Under the pieces are notes generated by a model, which saw only the letters and a list, made by a program, of their open reading frames with translations, was not told the origin of the DNA and did not search any database. From assembly GCF_030696805.1 (NCBI RefSeq), contig NZ_JAUYRO010000053.1, forward strand, positions 62,001 to 126,000: DNA of 64,000 nt. Direction: 5' to 3'. The translations under genes and the position numbers were made by a program. Shown here piece by piece: positions 20,130 through 30,894 of this stretch. Source of the stretch: Methyloversatilis sp. (GTDB taxonomy: Bacteria > Pseudomonadota > Gammaproteobacteria > Burkholderiales > Rhodocyclaceae). Every line of letters starts with the position of its first letter. Position 1 is the first letter of the stretch.

Positions 20130-21011
20130 ATGAACATCACCTTCAGGCAGTTGCGGCTCTTTCTCGCGCTGGCCGAAACCGGCAGCGTGAGTGGTGCGGC
20201 GCGCGCACTCCATGTGACCCAGCCCACTGCGTCCATGCAGTTGAAGGACATGAGCGAATCCGTGGGGCTGCCGCTTTACGAAGTGGTGGCGAAGAAGGTG
20301 TATCTGACCGACATCGGTCAGGAACTTGCCAAGACCGCGCGCGCCATCGCGCAGTCCTGGGACGCCTTCGAGCAGGAAGCCGACGGCGTCCGCGGTCTTA
20401 CCCGGGGACAGCTCAGGGTGGCGGTAGTGAGCACTGCGCAGTACTTCATGCCGCGCCTGTTGGGCAGCTTCTGCGCACGGCATCCGGCGATCGACGTGTC
20501 GCTCGAAGTGCTCAACCGCGACGGCGTGGTGCAGCGCCTGCGGGAAAACATGGACGACCTCTACATCATGTCGATGCCGCCGGCCGACATGGATCTGAGC
20601 GACGATATCTTCATGACCAATCCCATCGTCGTCGTGGCGCCTGCCGACGATGCGCTCGTCAGCCGTTCGTCGGTGCCACTGGACGCGCTGCGCAGCCACC
20701 GCTTCATACTTCGCGAGCGCGGCTCCGGCACCCGCATGGTGGCGGACCAGCATTTTCGCAGCCACCGCTTCCGGCCCGACATCCGGCTCGAACTGGGCAG
20801 CAACGAGGCGATCAAGGAAGCGGTCGCCGGCGGCCTGGGCATCGCCGTGCTGTCGCGCCACGTGCTGCACGGCCTGGACGGCGAACATGGCGTGAGCGTG
20901 ATCGACGTCGAGGGGTTTCCGGTGCTGTCGAACTGGCACATCGTGCATCCGGGCGGCAAGAAGCTGTCGCCGCTGGCGCGCGCGTTCAAGGCGCATCTGC
21001 TGGCCACGTGA
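20130..21011 (+). CDS. LysR-family regulator, CbbR-like
   Basis: A 293-residue LysR protein. The N-terminal helix-turn-helix is clear: FLALAETGSVSGAARALHVT-QPTASMQL. The substrate-binding part starts at LRVAVVSTAQYFMPRLLGSF, which resembles CbbR/RbcR regulators of carbon-fixation genes. It ends near GGKKLSPLARAFKAHLL. Divergence from the SbtA-like gene with a dyad between them supports control of bicarbonate uptake. The true inducer is unknown. Confidence 0.85.
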   Translation: MNITFRQLRLFLALAETGSVSGAARALHVTQPTASMQLKDMSESVGLPLYEVVAKKVYLTDIGQELAKTARAIAQSWDAFEQEADGVRGLTRGQLRVAVVSTAQYFMPRLLGSFCARHPAIDVSLEVLNRDGVVQRLRENMDDLYIMSMPPADMDLSDDIFMTNPIVVVAPADDALVSRSSVPLDALRSHRFILRERGSGTRMVADQHFRSHRFRPDIRLELGSNEAIKEAVAGGLGIAVLSRHVLHGLDGEHGVSVIDVEGFPVLSNWHIVHPGGKKLSPLARAFKAHLLAT

Positions 21012-21041
21012 TCCGGTAGTCGGGCAACGGGAAGACGCCAA

Positions 21042-21473
21042 TTGAGAACCACCCGCGATCGACTGCGCCACGCCATCGCCTTTGAAGTGATCGGCCTTGC
21101 GCTGTGCATCCCGCTCACCGTACGGGTGTTCGACCTGCAGGTGCTTGAGGCCGGTCCGCTGACCCTCGGTCTGTCGCTGATCGCCACCAGCTGGAACTTC
21201 GCCTACAACAAGGCGGTGGATGCCTTGATGGCCCGCCATCTCGGCCGGCTCGAAAAGACCTGGGCCGAGCGCGTCTGGCACGCGCTCGGCTTCGAACTCG
21301 GCCTGCTGGTGATGACATTGCCGCTGATCGCCTGGTGGCTGTCGGTCAGCCTGCTCGACGCGCTGATCGTCGATCTCGGGCTGATCGTGTTTTATGTGTT
21401 GTATGCGTTCTTCTACAACTGGGCGTACGACCGGGTGTTTCCGCCGCCTGCGGTCAAGCCGCCGCATCGTTAG
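21042..21473 (+). CDS. PACE-family efflux protein
   Basis: A 143-residue protein of four membrane helices arranged as two repeats. Each repeat has the PACE signature: TSWNFAYNKAVDAL and AFFYNWAYDRVFP, with an Asn/Trp/Asp pattern. PACE transporters (AceI-type) export biocides such as chlorhexidine and probably natural polyamines. The start is a TTG at 21042, 30 bases after the LysR gene, so it may be read through from it. Confidence 0.88.
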   Translation: MRTTRDRLRHAIAFEVIGLALCIPLTVRVFDLQVLEAGPLTLGLSLIATSWNFAYNKAVDALMARHLGRLEKTWAERVWHALGFELGLLVMTLPLIAWWLSVSLLDALIVDLGLIVFYVLYAFFYNWAYDRVFPPPAVKPPHR

Positions 21474-21544
21474 GAGGGTTTCTACGGGGGCAGCCCTGTG
21501 CTGGCGCCCCTGTGATGCGGTGACGGCCTGGGTGGGAGCGGCAT

Positions 21545-21629
21545 CTGTGGGAGCGGGCACCCCGCCGCGATCGGCACGTTGCACTGTTGCCATCGCTGCA
21601 CGATCGCGGCAAGGCCGCTGCTCCCACAG
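21545..21629. repeat. REP-like palindrome
   Basis: CTGTGGGAGCGGG on the left is mirrored by GCTCCCACAG on the right, with CCGCCGCGATCG / CGATCGCGGC near the centre. The arms are less perfect than at 9156. It lies between the PACE gene and the converging katG end, a place where such elements are often found. Confidence 0.75.
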
Positions 21630-21645
21630 GGCCTTGCTGCCGGCT

Positions 21646-23925
<2,280 letters not shown>

Positions 23926-24191
23926 TCAAGAACTGCGCCAGAAAGTTCTTGCATGGCATGCATAAGTCGGTTGTCGCCCGCAACGTGCAGCGCATTCGAG
24001 CTAGACGAGGTTGTGCCGCCGCACAATTCTCGTCGATGCCCTTCGAATGACGATCGCTATTTTCTTTAGAAGGGCTTCAACAATCAATGCAAGATGCCGG
24101 CGGACGAGCGGTCAATCAAACTTCATGCCTTGAACGGTCTGCCACCGCTGCGGGCGGCGAGCAGCGAGGTTTCTGTGTGAGCGGCGTTCCT

Positions 24192-24275
24192 TGTGGGAGC
24201 GGCGTCCTCGCCGCGATAGTCACTGTGTACTGCGACCATCGCGGCACTGATCGCGGCGGGTACGCCGCTCCCACA
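24192..24275. repeat. REP-like palindrome
   Basis: TGTGGGAGCGGCGTCCTCGC at 24192 is mirrored by the right arm ending GCCGCTCCCACA at 24275, and CGCCGCGAT by ATCGCGGCG. The element lies between divergent-free ends of katG's upstream region and the dinB stop. Confidence 0.8.
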
Positions 24276-24338
24276 GGGGCCCCTCAAGTATTCCTCGCCG
24301 CTTTCAATTGCGCCGGCTCGACTTCACGCGTCGCAAGT

Positions 24339-25532
24339 TCAGAAGGGCAGTACGAGCTGCCCTTCTTCCTTTTCCGGCGCAGTGCCGGGCGCGGGCAGTG
24401 CGTCGGCACGCATCAGGTGGCCGGCGCGCACACCGAGCAGGCGGAAGCGCCGGTCGAGCGGCATGCGCTTGACGCACAGGGCGGCATGGTGGCGGATGCC
24501 CTGTGCATCGCACAGGTACGCAGGCAGCGTGATTTCGCGTGTCCGGATGCTGAAATCATCGAGCCGCATTTTCGCTCCGATGGATTTCGCGACATAGCCC
24601 TTGCGCTGCAGGTCTTCCGCAAGGCGCTCGCACAGACGGGTGAAGATCACGCCCAGTTCGGCACGGTCGTGGCGCGCATGCAGGTCGCGCTCGAAGGTGG
24701 TTTCGCGGCTGAGCGATTTTGCTTCGCGCTCGGTCACCAGCGGCCGGTCGTCGCGGCCGTGCGCCGCGTCGGTCAGCCAGCGGCCGTAGCTCTGGCCGAA
24801 CAGTTCGATCAGCCAGTGCGGTTCGGCCGCGGCCAGTTCGCCGATGCTGCGGATGCCCAGCGCTTCGAGCTTCGCACTGGCCTTGGGGCCGATGCCATTG
24901 ATGCGTTTGGCCGGCAGCGGCCAGATGACCGAAGGGATGTCGGCTGCGGTCAGCAGCGTGATGCCGCGTGGCTTGTGCAGATCGGACGCCAGCTTGGACA
25001 GCAGCTTGTTCGGCGTGACGCCGATCGAACAGCTGAGCCCTGTTGCCGCCAGCACGGCCTGCTGGATGCGCAGCGCGATGGCGCGCACACCGCCGTGCGG
25101 GTCGTCGCCGACAGCGTCCTGTGCACCCGGAAGATCGGTCAGGTCCATGTAGATTTCGTCGATGCCACGGTCTTCGATCAACGGGGCATGCTCGGCTACG
25201 GCCGCCTTGAACAGCCGCGAATTGTGTCGATAGGCGTCGAAATCGACCGGCAGCAGCACGGTATCCGGCGCGAGTGCGGCGGCTTTCATCAGCCCGATGC
25301 CCGAATGCACGCCGAAGGCGCGCGCCTCATAGGTGGCGGTGGTGGCGACGCCGCGGCCGGCGTAGTCGCGCAGCCGTGCGAACCGGCGCGTGCCGTCGGT
25401 CTGCAGTTCGGGCTGATGCCGTGCGCCGCCACCCACCACCATGGGCAGGCCGCGCAGCTCGGGGTAGCGCAGCAGTTCGACCGACGCGAAAAATGCGTCC
25501 ATGTCGAGGTGGGCGATCCAGCGGCGGGGCAT
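24339..25532 (-). CDS. dinB: DNA polymerase IV (Y-family)
   Basis: From ATG 25532 the protein has 397 residues. It is a translesion polymerase. The first catalytic Asp is in IAHLDMDAFFASVEL, and the second acidic pair is in DRGIDEIYMDLTDL. The little finger follows SRETTFERDL. The last residues EEGQLVLPF form a sliding-clamp binding peptide, which is expected of DinB. The GIDE form, rather than SIDE, is a common variant in Betaproteobacteria as I recall. Ten bases separate it from the upstream rhomboid gene. Confidence 0.92.
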   Translation of the reverse strand: MPRRWIAHLDMDAFFASVELLRYPELRGLPMVVGGGARHQPELQTDGTRRFARLRDYAGRGVATTATYEARAFGVHSGIGLMKAAALAPDTVLLPVDFDAYRHNSRLFKAAVAEHAPLIEDRGIDEIYMDLTDLPGAQDAVGDDPHGGVRAIALRIQQAVLAATGLSCSIGVTPNKLLSKLASDLHKPRGITLLTAADIPSVIWPLPAKRINGIGPKASAKLEALGIRSIGELAAAEPHWLIELFGQSYGRWLTDAAHGRDDRPLVTEREAKSLSRETTFERDLHARHDRAELGVIFTRLCERLAEDLQRKGYVAKSIGAKMRLDDFSIRTREITLPAYLCDAQGIRHHAALCVKRMPLDRRFRLLGVRAGHLMRADALPAPGTAPEKEEGQLVLPF

Positions 25533-25542
25533 GGCGGTCGGA

Positions 25543-26682
25543 TCAGTTCGGCTTGGCGCTTCGCGGCGCGACCTGCGGGGGCGGCTGGCTGGCTTGTTCC
25601 AGCGCGTCGCGCACGCGCTCGATGTCGTGCGCGCGAAGGCCGTCGACCAGCGCACGCGAGGCGTCGAGCCGCCGTTCGGCATAGCGGCGCAGGCTTTCCA
25701 GTGTCGGCGCCGACGGTGCTTCCGGGCTCAGGCGCAGGTCGGTCAGTTCGTCGAAACGCTGCTGGTAGGCGTCGGCCACCTCGGATTCGATGCGCCCGGC
25801 CAGTTCGTCGAACGACGCGCCGGACGACTGCGCATCACCGATCAGCTGCGTCCAGCGGTCGGCGATGCGCTTGTCCTCGCCGATGAATTCACGGATTTCG
25901 CCGCGCGCCATGACTTCTTCGCTCCAGCGGTAGCGCGGCGACGGGATGCCGATGACCATCAGCACGAGTGCGGTCGCCAGCGTGAAGCCGGCCAGCCATT
26001 GTCCGGCCGAGGCCGTATGCGTGCGATAGCGGCCGAGCAGCGGTTTTGCGCTGTCGCTCAGCGGTTGCGCCAGTGCGGCACCGGCCAGCAGGCCGGCAAT
26101 GAAGCCGCCGATGTGCGCGCCGTTGTCGATGCCGGGGATCTGGAAGCCGAGAAAGATGGTGATGGCCGCGAACAGGCTGGCACCCCAGAACAGGCGGGTG
26201 AATTCGCGCGGGTCAAGCGTGTCGCGCTGCTGCCACAGAAAGCTCAGCAAGGCGCCATACACACCGAAGATGGCGCCCGATGCGCCGCCCGACACCGCCC
26301 GGTCGCCCTGCGAAATCAGAGACAGAAGATTGCCGGCCAGACCGCTCACCAGATAGATCGTGATGAAGCGCGCAGGACCGAACATTCGTTCGACCAGTCG
26401 GCCGCCGTCCCACAGCGACAGCATGTTCATGCCCAGATGGAACAGCCCGAAGTGCAGGAACAACGCGCTGCCCAGCCGCCACCATTCACCATCCTTGGTG
26501 GCCGGGCCGAAATTGGCACCCCACGCGAACTGCACGTCGCTCGACGAATGCCACAGACCGGCGCCGTACAGCAGCATCAGTGCAAACACGCCGACATTAA
26601 GTGCGACCAGTGTCAGCGTGACCGGAATGCGCCGGCGCCGCCGGATAAGCTGGTCGAGCAGGGGCAGGGGGGAGGGTGTCAC
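25543..26682 (-). CDS. Rhomboid-family intramembrane serine protease
   Basis: A 379-residue membrane protein. The rhomboid core occupies about residues 20-240: LFLHFGLFHLGMNMLSLWDGG, the catalytic Ser in SGGASGAIFGVYGALL and the catalytic His in IDNGAHIGGFIAGLLAG. Both active residues are present. The remaining C-terminal 130 residues are soluble, charged and helical, and not part of the standard core. Substrates unknown. Confidence 0.88.
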   Translation of the reverse strand: MTPSPLPLLDQLIRRRRRIPVTLTLVALNVGVFALMLLYGAGLWHSSSDVQFAWGANFGPATKDGEWWRLGSALFLHFGLFHLGMNMLSLWDGGRLVERMFGPARFITIYLVSGLAGNLLSLISQGDRAVSGGASGAIFGVYGALLSFLWQQRDTLDPREFTRLFWGASLFAAITIFLGFQIPGIDNGAHIGGFIAGLLAGAALAQPLSDSAKPLLGRYRTHTASAGQWLAGFTLATALVLMVIGIPSPRYRWSEEVMARGEIREFIGEDKRIADRWTQLIGDAQSSGASFDELAGRIESEVADAYQQRFDELTDLRLSPEAPSAPTLESLRRYAERRLDASRALVDGLRAHDIERVRDALEQASQPPPQVAPRSAKPN

Positions 26683-26834
26683 AAGCGGCAGTGCGTCATG
26701 CGGGAGTGGGTCGAGCGTAGCACTGCACTGCGGCGGCGACGCTCAACAACGTGTATCCGTTTGCGATCCACCCGGCCGGAAGTCGCGGACGCACGCGCAC
26801 CGACTGCCGAACCCTCTCGACTTCGCCGCAGGCG

Positions 26835-27461
26835 TCAGCGACCGAATTCGGTCATGTCCAGCAGGTCGCTGATCAGCTCAAGGCGGAGCAGCGGATCAGT
26901 CATTTCCATCATGCGCTGGCGATCTTCGGCTGGCACCGGCAGCAGCTCGCACCAGCGGTTGGCCACCCAGCCCGCAGCGTCGAAGCGGCGGGGTTCGAGG
27001 ATAGGCGACACTTCGGCCGACTCGAACACTTCGAGCATGCGCACCAGATTAGCCGCGACATAGGCCAGATCCGACGGCACCTTGACATGCGGGTCGGCCG
27101 GCAGGATGTCGATATCGGCCATCCACAGACCATGCGGGGTCTGTTCGCTGGCAATTACCTTGAAGCGCGAGGTGCCGCGGGTGACGATTTCGATCAGGCC
27201 GGGCTGTGGTGTCTGGTAGTCGATGATTTCGGCCAGCGTGCCGATGGCGTGGAAGCGCTCGCCCGGCGTCGGGCCGGGGCGCTGCACGTCCTGGCCCTGG
27301 GTCAGCGCCACCACGCCGAACGGCTTTCCGGTCTTGTGGCACTGCTTGATCATCGTCAGATAGCGCACTTCGAAGATGCGCAGCGGCAGCATGCCGTCGG
27401 GAAACAGCACGACACCGAGCGGAAACAGCGGTATGGCGTCGGGAGAAAGTGAAGTCGTCAT
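26835..27461 (-). CDS. Lon substrate-binding domain protein (stand-alone LonN)
   Basis: A 208-residue protein corresponding to the N-terminal domain of Lon alone: it starts DAIPLFPLGVVLFPDGMLPL and continues IFEVRYLTMIKQC. The AAA+ and protease parts are absent, so it cannot be a protease itself; such proteins are widespread and poorly understood. ATG 27461 overlaps the stop of the upstream lipoprotein gene (ATGA), indicating an operon. Confidence 0.85.
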   Translation of the reverse strand: MTTSLSPDAIPLFPLGVVLFPDGMLPLRIFEVRYLTMIKQCHKTGKPFGVVALTQGQDVQRPGPTPGERFHAIGTLAEIIDYQTPQPGLIEIVTRGTSRFKVIASEQTPHGLWMADIDILPADPHVKVPSDLAYVAANLVRMLEVFESAEVSPILEPRRFDAAGWVANRWCELLPVPAEDRQRMMEMTDPLLRLELISDLLDMTEFGR

Positions 27462-28360
27462 GATCGGGCCTGTAGGCTGGATTCGCTGCGGCGGCATACG
27501 ATCTGTTCGATATCGCCGACGAGCGAGGCGGCTTCGCGCTGCAGGTGCTTGCGCTGAGCCGGAGTGAGCGAGGCCGACAGCGCCGACAGCGCCTCAGCCG
27601 CGCGGGCACGATTGGCGTCGAAGGCGGCGGAGTAGCCAGGTGTGAAGAGGTTGCCGGGCGACACGAAAAGGGTTTCGAGTTCGCTGATCACGGCGTCGCG
27701 TCCGGCATTGCGGCGCGCCAGCACGTCGGCCAGTGCCGTTTGCCAGCGACGGCGGCTTTCCATGCCGTCCTCGCCGTTGCCGCGCACGTCGCGCGCCCAG
27801 TCGTCGATCAGCGTCAGCTGCGCCGGCGTGAGTTTGCCCAGCCATGCCTCGCTGCGCTTCTTCATGCGCTTGGCGCGCTCGCGCACCAGTTCGTCGGGCG
27901 GTGGTTCGACCCAATCTTCAACATAGTCACGGTTGCTCTTTTTCATCCGCTTGTTGAATGTCTCGATCTGCGCCGGCGTGGCGCCCACCATCAGCGGCCC
28001 GACTTCACGTGCCGCGCGGCGGGCGATGTCGTGGCCGAACCCCAGGGCCTGGTCGATGTGCGCGTTCGCGCGCGCCATGCTCAGGCCGCTGCGCATGTCC
28101 GCATCGACCGTGCGCAGCCATGCCGAGTATGCAGGAAGCTGGGTTGCGCAGTGCCAGTCGACGAGTCGCGTGACCGCCGGTTCGACCACCGCACGCTGCT
28201 CAGAATACATCGGCAGGTAGTCGTCGAGCCGCCAGGCGATCAGGCGGTCGAGCTGGTTGTAGCCCATCTGCACAAAGCTGCAGCCGGTAAGCGCAAGCGC
28301 AACGGCGAACGCGGTCAGCAGCGTTTTCAGGGAGCGCGCAAAGGGGTGGTGCCGGTTCAT
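27458..28360 (-). CDS. DUF6279 family lipoprotein
   Basis: A 300-residue protein with a lipoprotein signal ending LALTGC at residue 27. The mature part begins SFVQMGYNQLDRLIAWRLDDYLP and is helical and Arg-rich, as in DUF6279 proteins. Likely anchored to the inner face of the outer membrane. Function unknown. It overlaps the Lon-domain gene by four bases. Confidence 0.8.
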   Translation of the reverse strand: MNRHHPFARSLKTLLTAFAVALALTGCSFVQMGYNQLDRLIAWRLDDYLPMYSEQRAVVEPAVTRLVDWHCATQLPAYSAWLRTVDADMRSGLSMARANAHIDQALGFGHDIARRAAREVGPLMVGATPAQIETFNKRMKKSNRDYVEDWVEPPPDELVRERAKRMKKRSEAWLGKLTPAQLTLIDDWARDVRGNGEDGMESRRRWQTALADVLARRNAGRDAVISELETLFVSPGNLFTPGYSAAFDANRARAAEALSALSASLTPAQRKHLQREAASLVGDIEQIVCRRSESSLQARS

Positions 28361-28446
28361 CGGTGGGCGCAGAGGTGATACATCATGTTCATCCTAGACC
28401 GATCGTCGCACCGTCGGTTCGCCGAGTGAACCGTCGGGCCTGTCAG

Positions 28447-28480
28447 GCGGGCAGCCGGAAACCTTTTTCCGGCTGCCCGC
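28447..28480. other. Perfect 15-bp hairpin upstream of the peptide-binding protein gene
   Basis: Fifteen bases at 28447-28461 (GCGGGCAGCCGGAAA) pair perfectly with 28466-28480 around a four-base loop. There is no T-run after it in either direction, so it is not a standard terminator. It ends 34 bases before the ATG at 28515, upstream of a TACAAT hexamer at 28503-28508. Confidence 0.6.
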
Positions 28481-28514
28481 TCACAGACCGGACCTCGCCG
28501 CCTACAATCCGCCC

Positions 28515-30695
28515 ATGATCCGACTGCGACCGCTGCACCGCTCCCTGTGCCGACTGCTGGCCGCGTCCTTCGCCTCCGTGCTGCTGAGTGGCTGCGGCGA
28601 GGTCTGGAACAATCCGTATCCGGCGGCGGAAAGCGGTCGCAACGTTCTCTACACGGCCTTCACCGACCGGCCCAAGCACCTCGACCCGGTGCAGTCGTAC
28701 AGCGAGAACGAAATCACCTTCACGGCGCAGATCTATGAGGCGCCTCTGCAGTACCACTACCTCAAGCGACCATTCGAACTGACCACGGCCACCGCCGAGG
28801 CGATGCCGCAGCCGCGCTTCTACGACCGCGGCGGGCGCGAATTGCCGGCCGATGCGCCGGCGACCGACATCGCCGAGTCGGTGTACGACATCCGCATCAA
28901 GCCGGGCATCCGCTATCAGCCGCATCCGGCACTGGCGCACGACGAAGCCGGCAATCATCTCTATCACTCGGGTGGCCCCGGCGCGCGGCTGACGCTGTAC
29001 GACTTCGAACAGACCGGCTCGCGCGAACTCGAAGCCGCCGACTACGCTTACCAGATCAAGCGGCTGGCCCACCCCGGCCTGCATTCGCCGATCTTCGGCC
29101 TGATGAGCGACTACATCGTCGGCCTGAAGGAGTTCGGTGACACGCTGAAGGACGCCGCGAAGACACTGCCGCCCGGCGCCTGGCTGGACCTGCGCCAGCA
29201 TGCGCTGCCGGGCGTCGAGGTGATCGACCGCCACACCTACCGCATCCGTCTCAAGGGCAAGTACCCGCAGTTCCTGTACTGGCTCGCCATGCCCTTCTTC
29301 GCGCCGGTGCCGTGGGAGGCCGACCTGTTCCACGCCCAGCCCGGCATGGCGGAACGCAACCTCACGCTGGACTGGTACCCGATCGGCACCGGCCCCTACA
29401 TGCTCAGCGAAAACAATCCGAATGCACGCATGGTGCTGACGCGCAACCCGAATTTCCGCGTAGAAAGCTATCCGTGCGAAGGCGAGGAGGGTGACCGCGC
29501 TGCCGGCCTGCTGGCCGACTGCGGCAAACGCCTGCCGCTGGTCGAACAGATCGTGTTCACGCGCGAGAAGGAACAGATTCCGTACTGGAACAAGTTCCTG
29601 CAGGGCTATTACGACGCATCGGGCATCAGTTCCGATTCCTTCGATCAGGCGGTGCAGTTCGGTCAGACCGGCGAGGTCAGTCTGAGTGACGGCATGCAGG
29701 CGCAGGGCATCCGGCTGCAGACGTCGGTATCGACGTCCACGATGTACATGGGCTTCAACATGCTCGACCCGGTGGTCGGCGGCATGGAAGAGCGCGGCAG
29801 AAAGCTGCGTCAGGCCATCGGCATCGCACTCGATCAGGAAGAGTTCATTTCCATCTTCCAGAACGGCCGCGGCCTGCCCGCGCAGTCGCCGCTTCCGCCG
29901 GGCATTTTCGGTTACCGCGACGGCCGCGAAGGCATGAACCCTCAGATGTATGCGTGGGTCGGGAACGAGGCGCGGCGCAAACCGATTGACGATGCGAAGC
30001 GGCTGCTGGCCGAAGCGGGCTGGCCGAACGGTCGCGACGCGAAGACCGGCGAGGCACTGGTGGTCAATCTCGACACCACCGGCACCGGCCTCGGCAGCAA
30101 GGCGCGCATCGACTGGCTGACCAAGCAGTTCGATCAGCTCGGCGTGCAACTGGTGGTGCGCAGCACCGATTACAACCGCTTCCAGGAAAAGGTGCGCAAG
30201 GGCGCCGCCCAGCTCTTTTTCTGGGGCTGGAACGCCGACTATCCGGACCCGGAAAACTTCCTGTTCCTGCTCTATGGCCCGCAGTCGAAGGTGAAGGTGC
30301 AGGGCGAGAATGCGGCGAATTATGAAAACGCCGAGTTTGACTACCTGTTCGAGAAAATGAAGGCGATGGACAACAGCCCGGAGCGGCAGGCCATCCTCGA
30401 CCGCATGCTGGCCATCCTGCAGCACGACGCGCCCTGGGTGTGGGGCTTCCATCCGAAAAGTTACGGCCTGGAACACAGCTGGGTGTTCAACCGCAAACCG
30501 TCGACGGTGGCCAACAACACGATGAAATACACCCGCATCGACCCGGCGCTGCGCGAAGCAAAGCGCGCCGAATGGAACCGCCCGGTGCGCTGGCCGCTGT
30601 TCGCGGGTGCGCTGCTGCTGCTCGCACTGGTGTGGCCCGCCTGGCGCCACTGGAAGCGCTCGGAACAGGCGCGGGCGGTGGGGGCGGCGGCATGA
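28515..30695 (+). CDS. Peptide/oligopeptide ABC transporter substrate-binding lipoprotein
   Basis: A 726-residue family-5 solute-binding protein (OppA/DppA group), larger than usual. It has a lipoprotein signal (LLSGCGE), the opening NVLYTAFTDRPKHLDPVQSY, and the conserved late-half phrases QAIGIALDQEEF and GWNADYPDPENF. A single membrane helix and basic tail (WPLFAGALLLLALVWPAW) near the C-terminus is odd and would anchor the protein a second time. It is followed by two permeases and a double ATPase: a complete importer. The ATG may lie at or near the transcript start, since TACAAT at 28503 is the nearest -10. Confidence 0.88.
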   Translation: MIRLRPLHRSLCRLLAASFASVLLSGCGEVWNNPYPAAESGRNVLYTAFTDRPKHLDPVQSYSENEITFTAQIYEAPLQYHYLKRPFELTTATAEAMPQPRFYDRGGRELPADAPATDIAESVYDIRIKPGIRYQPHPALAHDEAGNHLYHSGGPGARLTLYDFEQTGSRELEAADYAYQIKRLAHPGLHSPIFGLMSDYIVGLKEFGDTLKDAAKTLPPGAWLDLRQHALPGVEVIDRHTYRIRLKGKYPQFLYWLAMPFFAPVPWEADLFHAQPGMAERNLTLDWYPIGTGPYMLSENNPNARMVLTRNPNFRVESYPCEGEEGDRAAGLLADCGKRLPLVEQIVFTREKEQIPYWNKFLQGYYDASGISSDSFDQAVQFGQTGEVSLSDGMQAQGIRLQTSVSTSTMYMGFNMLDPVVGGMEERGRKLRQAIGIALDQEEFISIFQNGRGLPAQSPLPPGIFGYRDGREGMNPQMYAWVGNEARRKPIDDAKRLLAEAGWPNGRDAKTGEALVVNLDTTGTGLGSKARIDWLTKQFDQLGVQLVVRSTDYNRFQEKVRKGAAQLFFWGWNADYPDPENFLFLLYGPQSKVKVQGENAANYENAEFDYLFEKMKAMDNSPERQAILDRMLAILQHDAPWVWGFHPKSYGLEHSWVFNRKPSTVANNTMKYTRIDPALREAKRAEWNRPVRWPLFAGALLLLALVWPAWRHWKRSEQARAVGAAA

Positions 30696-30740
30696 GGACG
30701 TCGCTGACCCGGGCTGGTGTCACTGGATTGTCCGCCGGGA

Positions 30741-30816
30741 TCGCCTGCGGGGCAGGCTCCTACGAAAACCCCGCAGCTTTCGGTACGCCTCTCGTAGGAG
30801 CCGGCCCTGCAGGCGA
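30741..30816. repeat. GTAGGAGC-type palindrome inside the peptide transporter operon
   Basis: TCGCCTGCGGGGCAGGCTCC plus TACGA at 30741-30765 is the inverted partner of the sequence at 30792-30816, apart from small mismatches. Related boxes occur at 15207-15240. It splits the binding-protein gene from the permeases and could form a strong hairpin in the operon mRNA. Confidence 0.75.
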
Positions 30817-30894
30817 CAGCGCGGCGATCGACGATGCTGCGGGAGCTGCCTTCTGCATCGCGGGCCGGGCCTGCGCCTGCGAGAGGCTTGCCCG

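Noticed and set aside
17639-20251. An 870-residue minus-strand frame spanning the PEP-CTERM and sbtA-like genes
   Set aside because: It covers several genuine genes on both strands and includes noncoding sequence; only the 19030-20040 frame has homology.
28443-30650. A 735-residue frame on the minus strand opposite the peptide-binding protein
   Set aside because: Shadow of the oligopeptide-binding gene; Arg/His/Gln-rich, with no recognisable domain.
30695-30894. Possible small gene between binding protein and permease
   Set aside because: The frame consists mostly of the palindromic repeat and runs out of homology; better explained as a repeat element.
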